NCBI RefSeq assembly: GCF_028463845.1
Contig: NZ_CP116805.1
Span: forward strand, 2,108,001 to 2,172,000
DNA length: 64,000 nt
Origin: Gimibacter soli
GTDB lineage: Bacteria; Pseudomonadota; Alphaproteobacteria; Sphingomonadales; Kordiimonadaceae
Reading direction: 5' to 3'
How positions within the stretch are numbered: position 1 is the first letter of the stretch; each line of letters starts with the position of its first letter. The notes below the pieces were generated by a model. The model saw only the letters and a list, made by a program, of their open reading frames with translations, ran no database searches and was not told the origin of the DNA. Positions 39,321 to 47,874 of the stretch are shown here, piece after piece. The translations under genes were made by a program, and so were the position numbers.

Positions 39321-40521
39321 TGCCGCTTAAACTCTTTAGAAGATTTGCAAATTGTAGGAAGTCGCCGAGACGCAATTCGCACTCTTGTCGGTCCTCATCA
39401 GCATTGGTATCTCTCGGTGGAATTAATATGCTCTCCATATCTGGAAGCTGTGTTCCCTCTTCAAAATACCACCCACCCAGCTTGCGTCCAATTATGGCTC
39501 CATCAAACGCAACTAAGCTGAGGTTGGGCGATTTGAGCGCGCAATCTCTAGCATTGGCGTATTTTGCATCGTCAATCTTCCCGTAGATAAAAGCGTAGAC
39601 CATCCCAGATGAATTGCTGGCTAAGCTTCGGCACAGCACATCATTTATATGTTCGTCTGAAAAGGAGTAACCTGCCAAGAACAACACAGAACCCGGTTTG
39701 AGCAGAAATTCTTTCAGACGATCTAGCATCGCCAAGTACGGCATTTTCCTGCTCTGGTCATATTTTAGGTGCGATGGATAGATTAAGTAGCGGCTATCAC
39801 TATCAACCTTGTCACTACGCACAACGTTTCCGTTGGAATCTAGGCGCCAATTGATAGAGCCATGCACCTTCCATAGACGCGTCCATCGTGCAGGAAGCAG
39901 TGATTCATTCTCGACAGCGCCAAGGTCAAAAAACGCAGCTTTTGTCCCTACAAATCCATCAAAATAGGGAGCCAACGATTCTTCAAGAGCCTGTTCAAGG
40001 AGCAGATCATAATTGGTTGTGAAGATGTGAACCGGAAAAACCCGTTCAAGTCCTCTCAGCCAGAGAGCCAGATTGTGGTAAGGTGTGTTCGCAGTCGGCA
40101 GGGCCTTATCAACGAGTTGAGAAATATTTTGAGAAATATGCCTGTCTAGCTCTTCGAGCTCGGCGTAATTAAAGCCTCTCACCTGCCCCTTGCCGGCGAC
40201 CGCGCGCAGAGCTCGTACAGCCGTCAAAATATCCTCAATATTGGGGTCCCGCTTACCATCCTCTTTTAAAAGTGTGACAAGTCTATCCCAGTGGCTTGGC
40301 GCTTGCGTTTTGGGTGCTGTGAGCCGCTCTCCAATACATGCTGTAAGTCCCGCAACGTCTGGAATAATTGGACCTGCATCATTTCCCTTTGGGTCCGTAA
40401 TACGTACAGAAAGTGGACACCCTGCTCCGATAAAAAAACCTAACGACTTCTTATTCTGAGAAAGTGCCTGACGAATATAAGTCAATTGCCGAACCACGTT
40501 GTGGGTCACCGTCTCCGCCAT
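39295..40521 (-). CDS. SIR2-domain NADase-type defence effector
   Basis: The 408-residue protein is a SIR2-superfamily member. Visible are FFIGAG at 29-34, TTNYD at 168-172, the candidate catalytic His220 in WKVHGSINW, and GYSFSDEHI at 284-292, the pattern seen in prokaryotic defence SIR2 proteins rather than protein deacetylases. No zinc ribbon is visible. Such proteins degrade NAD+ to abort infection. It is the first gene of a four-gene operon with HerA. GGGGGA precedes the ATG at 40521. Its base composition is AT-richer than the core genes. Confidence 0.88.
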   Translation of the reverse strand: MAETVTHNVVRQLTYIRQALSQNKKSLGFFIGAGCPLSVRITDPKGNDAGPIIPDVAGLTACIGERLTAPKTQAPSHWDRLVTLLKEDGKRDPNIEDILTAVRALRAVAGKGQVRGFNYAELEELDRHISQNISQLVDKALPTANTPYHNLALWLRGLERVFPVHIFTTNYDLLLEQALEESLAPYFDGFVGTKAAFFDLGAVENESLLPARWTRLWKVHGSINWRLDSNGNVVRSDKVDSDSRYLIYPSHLKYDQSRKMPYLAMLDRLKEFLLKPGSVLFLAGYSFSDEHINDVLCRSLASNSSGMVYAFIYGKIDDAKYANARDCALKSPNLSLVAFDGAIIGRKLGGWYFEEGTQLPDMESILIPPRDTNADEDRQECELRLGDFLQFANLLKSLSGNVRGEHEE

Positions 40522-40849
40522 CGCTTTCCCCCTGACGATTCATAAATTTATCACGACTCAAAATTGCATATAACTCTACCATTCAATTGGTGCTGTTGCC
40601 GCCAGATTTTACCATCGATAACTTTCACTTATCGTTGCTAATCGCCCCGGTTTTGCCCGGATTTCCCTGAAATCGACGCCGCAAAGGGCCGGATTCTGCG
40701 CCCTGCCCGCGCCGCCCCCGTCCCCTGAAAAAGCGCGCGCCCTGCCCGGTTTCGCCCCGCGCCCGGCCCGCCCATCCTGCCCGCTTCCCCGTGGCTTGGG
40801 GGCGCCGCCCCGCCATGCTATGCTGCAGCCCTTGGCCCTGGAGGATGCG
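40522..40849. other. Intergenic region between SIR2 operon and tyrosine recombinase
   Basis: This 328-bp gap holds the unseen promoters of two divergent genes. Its left third is AT-rich and resembles the defence operon; from about 40,640 it turns abruptly GC-rich with many C/G runs, like the tni block. The dyad at 40616-40634 lies at the switch. No convincing sigma-70 promoter was found. Confidence 0.6.
40616..40634. repeat. Dyad upstream of tyrosine recombinase 1 (candidate recombination core)
   Basis: CGATAA-CTTTCAC-TTATCG has 6-bp arms and a 7-bp centre. It is preceded by ATTTTACCAT and lies 215 bp before the recombinase start. The dyad at 49782-49800 has the same layout. Use as a strand-exchange core is inference. 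Confidence 0.5.
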
Positions 40850-41923
40850 ATGCCGCTATCCCGCGTGCGCCGCGGCGCCGCCGCGACCGGTTTTGCCGCC
40901 ACCGACGCCGCCGCCCAGCTGATCGGCTGGCTGCCGGTGCGCGATGCCCTCAAACGCGACCTCGAAGCGGTCTATGACCGCGCCGCGGCGCTCGCCCGCA
41001 TGGCGCGCGCCGACCATACCCGCCGCGCCTACAAAACCGCCTGGGGCCAATATGAGGCCTGGTGCCACGGCGTCGGCATCGCACCGCTGGCCGGCGATCC
41101 CGGCACGGTGGCGCTCTATCTCGCCACCCTGTCCCTCAAGGCCCGCCCGGCCACCCTGCAGGCCCGCCTCGCCGCGATCAGCGTCGCCCACCGCCTCGCC
41201 GGGGTGCCGCTCGATACCCGCCATGAAGCGCTGCGGCTGGTCCTCAAGGGCGCGCGGCGCGAACGCGGCGTCGCCCCGGGGCGCCAGGCCAAAGCCTTCA
41301 GCGCCGAGGACCTGGTGATGCTCGGCCCGCTCTATGGGGACAGCCCGCGCGAGCAGCGCGACAAGGCGCTGCTGCTGGTCGGTTTTGCGGCCGCACTCCG
41401 GCGCGCCGAACTCGCCGCCCTTGCCCGCGACGATGTGGCGATCGACCACCACGGCGCCCTGCAGCTCACCGTGCGCCGCGCCAAGGGCGACCCCGAGGGC
41501 GCGGGGGTACGCCTCACCGTCAGCCCGCATCCGGTCGCTGCGGCCTGCCCGGTCGCGGCGCTTGTCGCCTGGCTCTCGGTGCGCGGCGACGCCCCGGGGC
41601 CGCTCTTCTGGCGCGCTGACCGCGGCGGCGGGGTCCGCGCCCGGGCGATCGGTGCCCAGGCGGTCAATGGCGTGGTCAAGGACGCGGCGCGCCGCCTCGG
41701 CTATGACCCGGTGCTTTATAGCGGCCACAGCCTGCGCGCCGGCCTCGCCAGCGCTGCCGCCGACGCCGGCTGCGACCTCAAGGCGATCATGACCCAGACC
41801 CGCCTGAAGAGCCCGGCCCAGGCCGCGACCTATATGCGCGGCCGCCACGCCGGGCGCCTGACCGAGACGGTCTTTGCCGCAGCGGTACAGCACCAGGATC
41901 AGGCCCCCGGCCAGCCGCAATAG
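40850..41923 (+). CDS. Tyrosine recombinase of the tni block
   Basis: The 357-residue protein has a SAM-like N-terminal domain (about 50-140) and a tyrosine-recombinase catalytic domain with Arg184 (ALRRAEL), a lysine near 212, His293-x-x-Arg296 (SGHSLRAG) and Tyr328 (ATYMRG). GGAGG precedes the ATG at 40850. Its 3' end overlaps tniQ convergently by 25 bp. It resembles the second recombinase at 49886 in several blocks (CPVAA, GPLF, HSLR). It may be a resolvase for the tni element. Codon use is extremely GC-rich, suggesting transfer. Confidence 0.85.
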   Translation: MPLSRVRRGAAATGFAATDAAAQLIGWLPVRDALKRDLEAVYDRAAALARMARADHTRRAYKTAWGQYEAWCHGVGIAPLAGDPGTVALYLATLSLKARPATLQARLAAISVAHRLAGVPLDTRHEALRLVLKGARRERGVAPGRQAKAFSAEDLVMLGPLYGDSPREQRDKALLLVGFAAALRRAELAALARDDVAIDHHGALQLTVRRAKGDPEGAGVRLTVSPHPVAAACPVAALVAWLSVRGDAPGPLFWRADRGGGVRARAIGAQAVNGVVKDAARRLGYDPVLYSGHSLRAGLASAAADAGCDLKAIMTQTRLKSPAQAATYMRGRHAGRLTETVFAAAVQHQDQAPGQPQ

Positions 41924-42876
41924 GGCCAGACCATGGCACGGGCGGCGGGCCGGATCAGGCGGGCTTCGCTCTCCGGCCAGGCGCGAGCGCGGGCGACGAT
42001 CCAGTCCCAGGCCTCGTCGGTGACATGCTCCCGGCTCGGGACATAACCATCCTTGAGAATCTCGCCGGCCCAGAAAAAGGCATTATAGAGGACCCAGCGC
42101 CGGTACCCGGCGGGGGACAGTCCGAAATAGTCGATGGTCTCGACCTTGGTCGTGAAACAGGAGGGACACCGTCCCGGCAAAGCCTCGAAGAGCCCCGACC
42201 AGTCGCTGCGCCAGGTGCGGACCAGCAGCGGGCGCAACATGCTGGTCGCCGCGGACAGGCGCGAGAAGGAACAGAAATTGCGGTGCAGGAGGGTGACAAC
42301 GTCGCCGAGCGCGCCGCTTTCGAGCGACCGGATCGTCGCCGCGGCGGCAGGTCCCTGCCCCAGCGCCTGCAGGAACAGGAAGCGTTGCCCGAAGTCGAGG
42401 ATCTCACCAAGTTCATGAGGGCGGATCGCCAGATAGTTTTTAAAGGCCGGGGGGCGCTTCGGCGGACGGGTGTGCCAGGGCTCGACGCAATCGACGAGCG
42501 GCACGAGGTGGCGGTCGCAGAGCAGCGCCAGCCCTCGATGCCAGGCACCGCGCCGCCAGGGCTCCTCACCGCGCGCCAGGTCGTCGTGCCAGCAGACGGG
42601 GCAGATCTGGCACCGGTTGCCGCGGCTCAGCAAGCGCGCCCGAGGCTCGACCATGGCCGCAAGGCGCGCCAGCGGCAGGCCAGCCAGCGCCGCGAAGGCG
42701 CCGAGCCAGGGCGGCGCCTCGCGGTCGAGATCATGGTCGCCAAGCGACGGCGTGTCGAGCAGGCCGAAGTCATAGAGGAGCCTGCCCGGCGGCTGTTCAT
42801 AGCCTGCGGCGAAGCGGTCGAGCCAGCCGCCGAGCATTTCTCCCGGCTGGGGCCTGGGCACATAGCCGAACCGCAT
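41899..42876 (-). CDS. tniQ: TniQ-family transposition protein
   Basis: The 325-residue protein begins with a TniQ domain and carries the zinc-binding pattern C89/C92/C95 (CQICPVC) with C120-x2-H123 (LLCDRHL). TniQ/TnsD proteins recognise target DNA for Tn7-like and Tn5053/Tn402-like transposition. The start at 42876 is one base past the tniB stop; an in-frame extension upstream is only the tniB gene in another frame. The order tniA-tniB-tniQ is canonical. Confidence 0.85.
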   Translation of the reverse strand: MRFGYVPRPQPGEMLGGWLDRFAAGYEQPPGRLLYDFGLLDTPSLGDHDLDREAPPWLGAFAALAGLPLARLAAMVEPRARLLSRGNRCQICPVCWHDDLARGEEPWRRGAWHRGLALLCDRHLVPLVDCVEPWHTRPPKRPPAFKNYLAIRPHELGEILDFGQRFLFLQALGQGPAAAATIRSLESGALGDVVTLLHRNFCSFSRLSAATSMLRPLLVRTWRSDWSGLFEALPGRCPSCFTTKVETIDYFGLSPAGYRRWVLYNAFFWAGEILKDGYVPSREHVTDEAWDWIVARARAWPESEARLIRPAARAMVWPYCGWPGA

Positions 42877-42877
42877 C

Positions 42878-43750
42878 TCAGCGCTCGTCGTCCGGATCGG
42901 CCTGCGTGCCGAGAATGGCGTCGCGGCCGAGATGTTCCGTGCGGTTGCGGATCGCCGCGGTGGCGAGGTCGCGTAGATAATCAATCACCCCGCCGGTCGA
43001 GGCCTTGCCCTGATCGAGGATCTCCTGCAGCAGCACTTTCTCGCGGGCGAGCGCCGGGTCGACGCCCTCGCGCAGCGGCAGGGTGGCCAGGATGGTAGCG
43101 ACAAACTGGCGAAAGGAATCGTCCAGCTTCCATTGACGGAGCTCGAATATGTCGAAGCGATGATAGAGCTGCTCCTCGCCCTGGATCATGGGCAGCAGCG
43201 TTTTCTGGCTGCCAAAGGCGACGATCGAGGCCTGGAGGCCCTCGCTGAGCCGCTGGAGATTGCGGACGATCGTGGCAAAGTCGGCCTTAGTGGGGGTATT
43301 GATCAGGCCCTGGAACTCGTTGATCAGGATCACCTTCGCCCCCATGTTGCCGAGACGGTTCAAGCAGAAATGGAAGAGGATTTCGTCGCGCATGCCGGTA
43401 TGGCCAAGGCCGGCGGCGACGAGCAGGCCGCGGAGGAATCCGTCGGCGGTCGGGGCGTTGGGCATTTCATAGACCAGCGCCGGGCGCTGGTCGTGCGGGC
43501 CGCTGATCTGTCCGACCCCCCGATTTATTTCGCGTCCGACGTGATCAAGCAGGCGCGATTTTCCCATATTGGGATCGGCGGCGACCAGGATCCAGCGGGG
43601 TCGGCTGCGGCGGGGCATCAAGGCGCAGTCGAGGATGGCCTTGCAGATCGGCATGATCATCGGCAGGTCGATCCAATGGTCGCGCCACAAGGCGTCGATC
43701 CGCACCTCGGCCGGGCGCTTCAGAAAATCGTCATCAGAGGTCATCGTCAT
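42878..43750 (-). CDS. tniB: TniB-family AAA ATPase
   Basis: The 290-residue protein is a TniB/TnsC-like ATPase that regulates the transposase. Walker A is AADPNMGKS at 57-65. The Walker B strand reads ILINEFQ (141-147), with Asn in place of the usual Asp, which could lower ATP hydrolysis. It overlaps the tniA 3' end by 17 bp, so the genes are coupled. TniB marks target DNA with TniQ and recruits TniA. Confidence 0.87.
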   Translation of the reverse strand: MTMTSDDDFLKRPAEVRIDALWRDHWIDLPMIMPICKAILDCALMPRRSRPRWILVAADPNMGKSRLLDHVGREINRGVGQISGPHDQRPALVYEMPNAPTADGFLRGLLVAAGLGHTGMRDEILFHFCLNRLGNMGAKVILINEFQGLINTPTKADFATIVRNLQRLSEGLQASIVAFGSQKTLLPMIQGEEQLYHRFDIFELRQWKLDDSFRQFVATILATLPLREGVDPALAREKVLLQEILDQGKASTGGVIDYLRDLATAAIRNRTEHLGRDAILGTQADPDDER

Positions 43751-45371
43751 GCCTCCAACTCAGCAGCGGCAGGGGCTGCCGGGTCAATCGGGGTGGGGTG
43801 CGCTTGGGGGCCGGTTTTGACCGGGCGATCTGTCGCTGGCGCTGCCGGGCGTTCGTTCGGACCTGGTCGTCAAGCTCATAGAGCGCCCCCGTCAGCTCCT
43901 CCTCAAGATCCTTGAGTTTCTGGTCATGATAGTGTGCTTTGGTGCGCTGCCGATCCCTTTGCGTGGCGTCAAGATGGGCAAAGGTCGGCGTTTCCCATGG
44001 CGCCAGCGGTACCTCGAAATAGGTCTGGGAAAAGTCGAGGGAAACATAGACCCGGGTCATGTCGGTACGGTTGAAGCCGGCGCGCACGCGCTGGCCAACA
44101 TGGGGCGCCAGACGGGGGGACTGGTAGGTGCGGCGGTGCACCGTGATCCCCTGTCCGCGGACCAGCGGCGACTTGTGTTCGAGGAGCGCGTGGCGCACCG
44201 CATCCGGGTCGGGGCGAACCAGATGCGGGGGAATATTGGCCTCGAGCTCCTTGAATTTCTGGTAGGGGCTGCAGCCCAGGGCCCGGTGCGGTGTGACATG
44301 GTAGCGCAGGATGTTGAGCACCAGCCAAGTCTCGAACTCCTCGAATGTATAGGCCGCTTCTTTCATCGGGTCATAGCCTTTCTTGGCGACGACATTGCTG
44401 AAGCTGGTCCCCTTGATCATATGCAACTCTCCCATCATACGGCCGATCAGGCGTTCGATATGACCGCCATGATGGGGCTCGCCGACCGGCCGGTAATGGG
44501 GGTGGACCCCCAACCGCACGAGCGCTTCAGGGAGCTCGCCAAATTTGAGGTCGGTGCCATTGTCGGTCCCAAGATTCTGGATCAGGAAGGATGTCGGCCA
44601 GGGGTCATCGATGCCGCGCTCGTGGAAGGGCGCCAGAGAGATACCGGCGCGCTCGATGATCGACCGTTTGGGGCAGCAACACATGAGGATGGTGAGAACA
44701 TTGGTGCGGCCGGTCGGTGGCTTGATATTGATGCCATAGCCGAGGACCATGCGGGTGGCGATATCGACGACCAGGGTCAGCCACAGGCGCAGGATACCGA
44801 GCCCGCAGCCGCGCATATCGACGAAGGCATCGGCCAATGTATGGTCCATCTGGGCATATTCCCCCGGAATGTCGGTGCACAGTTTGCCGGGGAGCCATTT
44901 GAAGGTGTGCGGATCCGCTTTGATCTTGCTGGTTTTTGCCAAGGTTTTTTTGGAGACGGCTTGGGCCCTGCGCCGGAATGTTCTCTGGTCGATGCCGCGT
45001 GTTTTCAAGCGGCGACAGAAGCGGTTGACCAGCTTGGCCATGTCGCGGATCGAACGCTCTTCCCGGAACGGCAGATAGCGCTCGTGGAGCACCCGTTGCA
45101 GGGCATATTCCGTCAGCTCCGGCAGGCGAGCGGCAGGAGCCGTTTTGGGGCGCCGGTAACGGGCCGGCAGATGGGTGGTGAGGAATGGCGCCTTGAGATG
45201 CGCCCGCACATAGCGATAGACCGTTCGCGGCCGCACCCCGAGTTGCTCGGCCGCCTGCCGGGCCTGGCGTTGGGACACCGGGCCCAGCGCGATCGCCGCA
45301 ATGATCTTATGCCGCCGTTTCGCTTCCGCCAGAACCGCTGCGGGAATATTGGTTTCGTCAGGATAGGTCAC
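43734..45371 (-). CDS. tniA: TniA DDE transposase
   Basis: The 545-residue protein is a Mu/TniA-type transposase with N-terminal helix-turn-helix region (about 30-60), an RNase-H-like core and C-terminal Mu-type beta-barrel. The catalytic triad is Asp176 (AQMDHT), Asp270 (GTDNGTD) and Glu306 (GHIERL), a D-x35-E spacing. I chose GTG at 45371 because AGGAGG lies 6 bp upstream; the reading frame continues 47 codons further without similarity. It catalyses DNA strand transfer for the tni element. Confidence 0.9.
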   Translation of the reverse strand: MTYPDETNIPAAVLAEAKRRHKIIAAIALGPVSQRQARQAAEQLGVRPRTVYRYVRAHLKAPFLTTHLPARYRRPKTAPAARLPELTEYALQRVLHERYLPFREERSIRDMAKLVNRFCRRLKTRGIDQRTFRRRAQAVSKKTLAKTSKIKADPHTFKWLPGKLCTDIPGEYAQMDHTLADAFVDMRGCGLGILRLWLTLVVDIATRMVLGYGINIKPPTGRTNVLTILMCCCPKRSIIERAGISLAPFHERGIDDPWPTSFLIQNLGTDNGTDLKFGELPEALVRLGVHPHYRPVGEPHHGGHIERLIGRMMGELHMIKGTSFSNVVAKKGYDPMKEAAYTFEEFETWLVLNILRYHVTPHRALGCSPYQKFKELEANIPPHLVRPDPDAVRHALLEHKSPLVRGQGITVHRRTYQSPRLAPHVGQRVRAGFNRTDMTRVYVSLDFSQTYFEVPLAPWETPTFAHLDATQRDRQRTKAHYHDQKLKDLEEELTGALYELDDQVRTNARQRQRQIARSKPAPKRTPPRLTRQPLPLLSWRHDDDL

Positions 45372-45524
45372 CTGAAGCCTCCTCGGGTTGCGCCGATCGC
45401 ACCGGCGGGCAGCGCCGCAGCCCGGGACGGACCCTTGACGGCCGTGGCAGAAAAGGAAGACGGCGCCCTGCCCCTGGTTGCGCGCTGGCGCTTGCCGCCA
45501 GGCCAAGGTCAAACGTCCTCTTGC

Positions 45525-45544
45525 CGCGAAAAGTGTCTTTCGCG
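45525..45544. repeat. Dyad in the tniA upstream region
   Basis: CGCGAAA-AGTGTC-TTTCGCG has 7-bp arms. It is followed by TTGCTTTCCGCCCCG, which resembles the TTGCTAATCGCCCCG that follows the dyad at 40616. This lies in the 286-bp gap 45,372-45,657, which otherwise holds the tniA promoter region and no gene. Confidence 0.4.
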
Positions 45545-45623
45545 TTGCTTTCCGCCCCGAAATGTGGAAGCTTTAGGTGTCTTATCCGGGCTTCCGTACC
45601 CGTTGCGGATCTCTGGTTTACAG

Positions 45624-45656
45624 CCGCCTGAACCTGCAAAGTTCAGGCGGTTCTGT
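45624..45656. terminator. Hairpin downstream of the coiled-coil/winged-helix gene
   Basis: The arms CCGCCTGAACCT and AGGTTCAGGCGG-like (seen as GCCGCCTGAACCTGCAAAGTTCAGGCGG) form an 8- to 9-bp stem beside A/T-rich flanks, just past the stop at 45658. It could end that transcript before tniA. Confidence 0.55.
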
Positions 45657-45657
45657 A

Positions 45658-46116
45658 TTAGGGGGTCACGCCATGCGCTGCTCCGTTGGTCGCTCGCTCG
45701 CTATACCAGCGATGCGCTGGGTGATCGATCATGCGGCAGGCCCGTCCGGCTCGCTCGAGATCGCGCAAATACAGATAGATGCGGTGGGGATTGGCCCGAA
45801 TGCCGGCGACCTTCAGGCGCTCCATCAGGTCGCGCGTCGTGGCGGCCTCGCTCTTGCGACACGGCAAGAGGGCGGCAACATGATCGCGCACGCCAGATGT
45901 CGCGGCGTCGATCGCCGGACTTGCCGTCGGGGCCTGGTCAAGGTCGGCGTTCGCCAGCAGGTCCTTCAGGGCCTCGATGCCGCCGGCTTTCAGCAGGCGG
46001 TCGTGCTCACATTTCTGCAATTGCTGTTTCAGCTGCTGTTCTCTCTCGAGCAGGCTGTCATGGTCGCGGGTCAAGGCGTCGAGCATCTGCACGACCCGAC
46101 CTGAGAGTTCGGCCAT
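45658..46116 (-). CDS. Hypothetical protein, coiled coil plus winged-helix-like C terminus
   Basis: The 152-residue protein has an N-terminal coiled coil (about residues 5-50, LTRDHDSLLEREQQLKQQLQKC) and a C-terminal helical domain (about 85-135, DLMERLKVAGIRANPHRIYLYLRDLERAG) that resembles a winged helix. I do not know the family. It sits upstream of tniA in the same direction and may be an accessory DNA-binding protein of the element, perhaps analogous to TnpT in the neighbouring module. That link is inference. Confidence 0.55.
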   Translation of the reverse strand: MAELSGRVVQMLDALTRDHDSLLEREQQLKQQLQKCEHDRLLKAGGIEALKDLLANADLDQAPTASPAIDAATSGVRDHVAALLPCRKSEAATTRDLMERLKVAGIRANPHRIYLYLRDLERAGRACRMIDHPAHRWYSERATNGAAHGVTP

Positions 46117-46226
46117 GTGCGTCTCCTCTCCTGTTCTGCGGAGAGCCTATTAGACGCCTTGAGAGCTCATCGATCAACAGAAAAGTGAGGCCGCTGACGG
46201 TGATAGCTTTTTTAAAACAAAGACTT

Positions 46227-46248
46227 GCGATACGGTAGTGCGTATCGC
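46227..46248. repeat. Dyad between the tni block and DUF2130 gene
   Basis: GCGATAC-GGTAGTGC-GTATCGC has perfect 7-bp arms and an 8-bp centre. It lies in a 196-bp gap and shares the CGATA/TATCG arm theme with the dyad at 40616, but spacing differs. Confidence 0.45.
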
Positions 46249-46312
46249 GAAATTTGGGAAAAAAACGGCCGTGCTGCGGACGTCATTATCTCTTCGGGAC
46301 TGTTCTTCGTGA

Positions 46313-47662
46313 TCACTCGCCCGATGGGTTGCCCTTCTTTTTTAGCTCCGCGAACTTGCCCGCCATGGTCGGGTTGCCTTTGGTCAGCTTTTTGATTGTC
46401 ACATCCTGTGCTTTGTCGTTGGCGAGGCGCAGGTTGCGGTCGGTACCAAGCAGGGCTTCCTTGGTTTTCTGAAGATGGTCGATGGACTTGTCGATTTCGG
46501 CAATCGCCGTCTGAAAACGTCGCGACGCGAGGTCAAAGTTCTTGCCGAAGGCTGTTTTGAAAGCCTCCAGTTCGGCTTCAAAATTGGCGACATCGATATT
46601 CTGCGCTTTCACCAATGCAAGCTCGGATTTGTATTTGAGCGAATTCATGGCAGCGTTGCGCAGCAGCGTGATGATCGGGATGAAGAACTGCGGGCGCACC
46701 ACATACATTTTCGGATAGCGGTGGAACATATCGACGATCCCGGTGTTGTAAAGTTCGCTCTCGGGCTCGAGCAACGAGACCAGGACCGCATATTCGCAGC
46801 CTTTTTCGGTACGGTCCTTGTCGAGTTCCTTCAGGAAATCCTCGTTCCTGCTTTTTGTGGCAGTGCGATCACTCTCATTCTTCATCTCGAACATGATCGA
46901 GACGATTTCGGTGCCGGCGTCATCCAAGTCCCGGAAAATATAGTCGCCCTTGCTGCCGCTCCGGGCGTCATTATCCTTCTCAAAATAGGCCTTCGGGAAA
47001 GCCGTCGCCCGGATGCGATTGAACTCGGTCTCACAATGCTGCTCGAGGGTTTCGCCCACCATCTTGGTTGAAAGGCGTGCCTTCATGTCCTTCAGGCGCT
47101 CGATCGCATCGTCGCGGTCCTTGATCTGGGTCTCATACCGTTCTTTGAGGGCCTTTTCGGAGAGTTGTTTCTCGAGCTCTGCCTGCTTGAGTCCGTTCTG
47201 CAGGTCGTCGCGCTCTCTCTCGATCGCGCTGATCGCCTTGGTCACCGCGAGTTCCTGCGCAACATTGAAAGCGTCCAGCCTGGCCTGCAGGTCCTGGATG
47301 GCGGCGTCCTTGGTGTTGACCACCTTCTGCAGCTCGCTTACCAGCGTCTCGCGCTCCTTGTCGGCGGATCCCAAAGCCTCAGTGACGGCGAGTTGACGGG
47401 CAATCTCCCCGGCTTCCAGTTTGGCCTTCAGGGCTTGAATTTCAGCGTCTTTGGAGGACGAAGACTGTTGGTATTCCTTCTCTGCTTTGGCCGTCGCGAG
47501 TTCAACGGCGGTCCGCTTGTCGCGCTCTGCGAGATCGAGGCGCTCGTGCAGCTGCTTTTCGAATTCGTGGTCACGGACTTGCTTCAGAATCTCTGCATAC
47601 CCGGCGCCATCGATTTTGAAAGCCTTGCCACAGTGGGGACACACAATTTCCTGCATAGCCAT
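46313..47662 (-). CDS. DUF2130 coiled-coil protein with nuclease-like motif
   Basis: The 449-residue protein begins with a zinc-knuckle-like CPHC (8-11), continues as a long coiled coil (about 30-200) and ends with the DUF2130 domain. That domain contains D240 in GSKGDYIFR and E259-x-K261 in IMFEMKNE, a PD-(D/E)XK-like pattern. Function of the family is not established; a nuclease role, possibly in defence, is plausible. It lies downstream of an XRE regulator and of the CACTAACAT repeats. An AAAGG precedes the start. Confidence 0.85.
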   Translation of the reverse strand: MAMQEIVCPHCGKAFKIDGAGYAEILKQVRDHEFEKQLHERLDLAERDKRTAVELATAKAEKEYQQSSSSKDAEIQALKAKLEAGEIARQLAVTEALGSADKERETLVSELQKVVNTKDAAIQDLQARLDAFNVAQELAVTKAISAIERERDDLQNGLKQAELEKQLSEKALKERYETQIKDRDDAIERLKDMKARLSTKMVGETLEQHCETEFNRIRATAFPKAYFEKDNDARSGSKGDYIFRDLDDAGTEIVSIMFEMKNESDRTATKSRNEDFLKELDKDRTEKGCEYAVLVSLLEPESELYNTGIVDMFHRYPKMYVVRPQFFIPIITLLRNAAMNSLKYKSELALVKAQNIDVANFEAELEAFKTAFGKNFDLASRRFQTAIAEIDKSIDHLQKTKEALLGTDRNLRLANDKAQDVTIKKLTKGNPTMAGKFAELKKKGNPSGE

Positions 47663-47829
47663 GCGCCTTTCTTGAGTATTCAGTTCAACGAGGATTTCTG
47701 AATGTGTCGAGCTTTACGTTAGGTTGTATGGAACCACTCGGCAACTGCCTGTTCGCTGAATGGATTCAGCCGCGCTGGCAGTCGAGGCAAGATCGACTTC
47801 ACGGCATCCGACTGTCAAAACCTGAAAGG

Positions 47830-47874
47830 TCACTAACATCTGGCTGCACACTAACATTGATGGTGTTAGTGTGC
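47830..47874. promoter_or_regulatory. CACTAACAT repeat cluster with perfect hairpin (candidate operator)
   Basis: CACTAACAT occurs twice in direct order (47831 and 47849) and once inverted. The last two make a perfect dyad GCACACTAACA/TGTTAGTGTGC with a 7-bp centre at 47846-47874. It covers the 3' end of the XRE gene and lies upstream of the DUF2130 gene. It could be an operator or a terminator. Confidence 0.5.

Noticed and set aside
45372-45512. 47-codon N-terminal extension of tniA
   Set aside because: The GTG at 45371 has an ideal AGGAGG site and gives a family-like N terminus. The extension is Arg/Gly-rich and resembles nothing.
40600-46312. Terminal inverted repeats and target duplication of the tni element
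   Set aside because: I compared the sequence near both sides and found no matching inverted ends beginning with TGT and no clear 5-bp duplication, so no boundaries are claimed.
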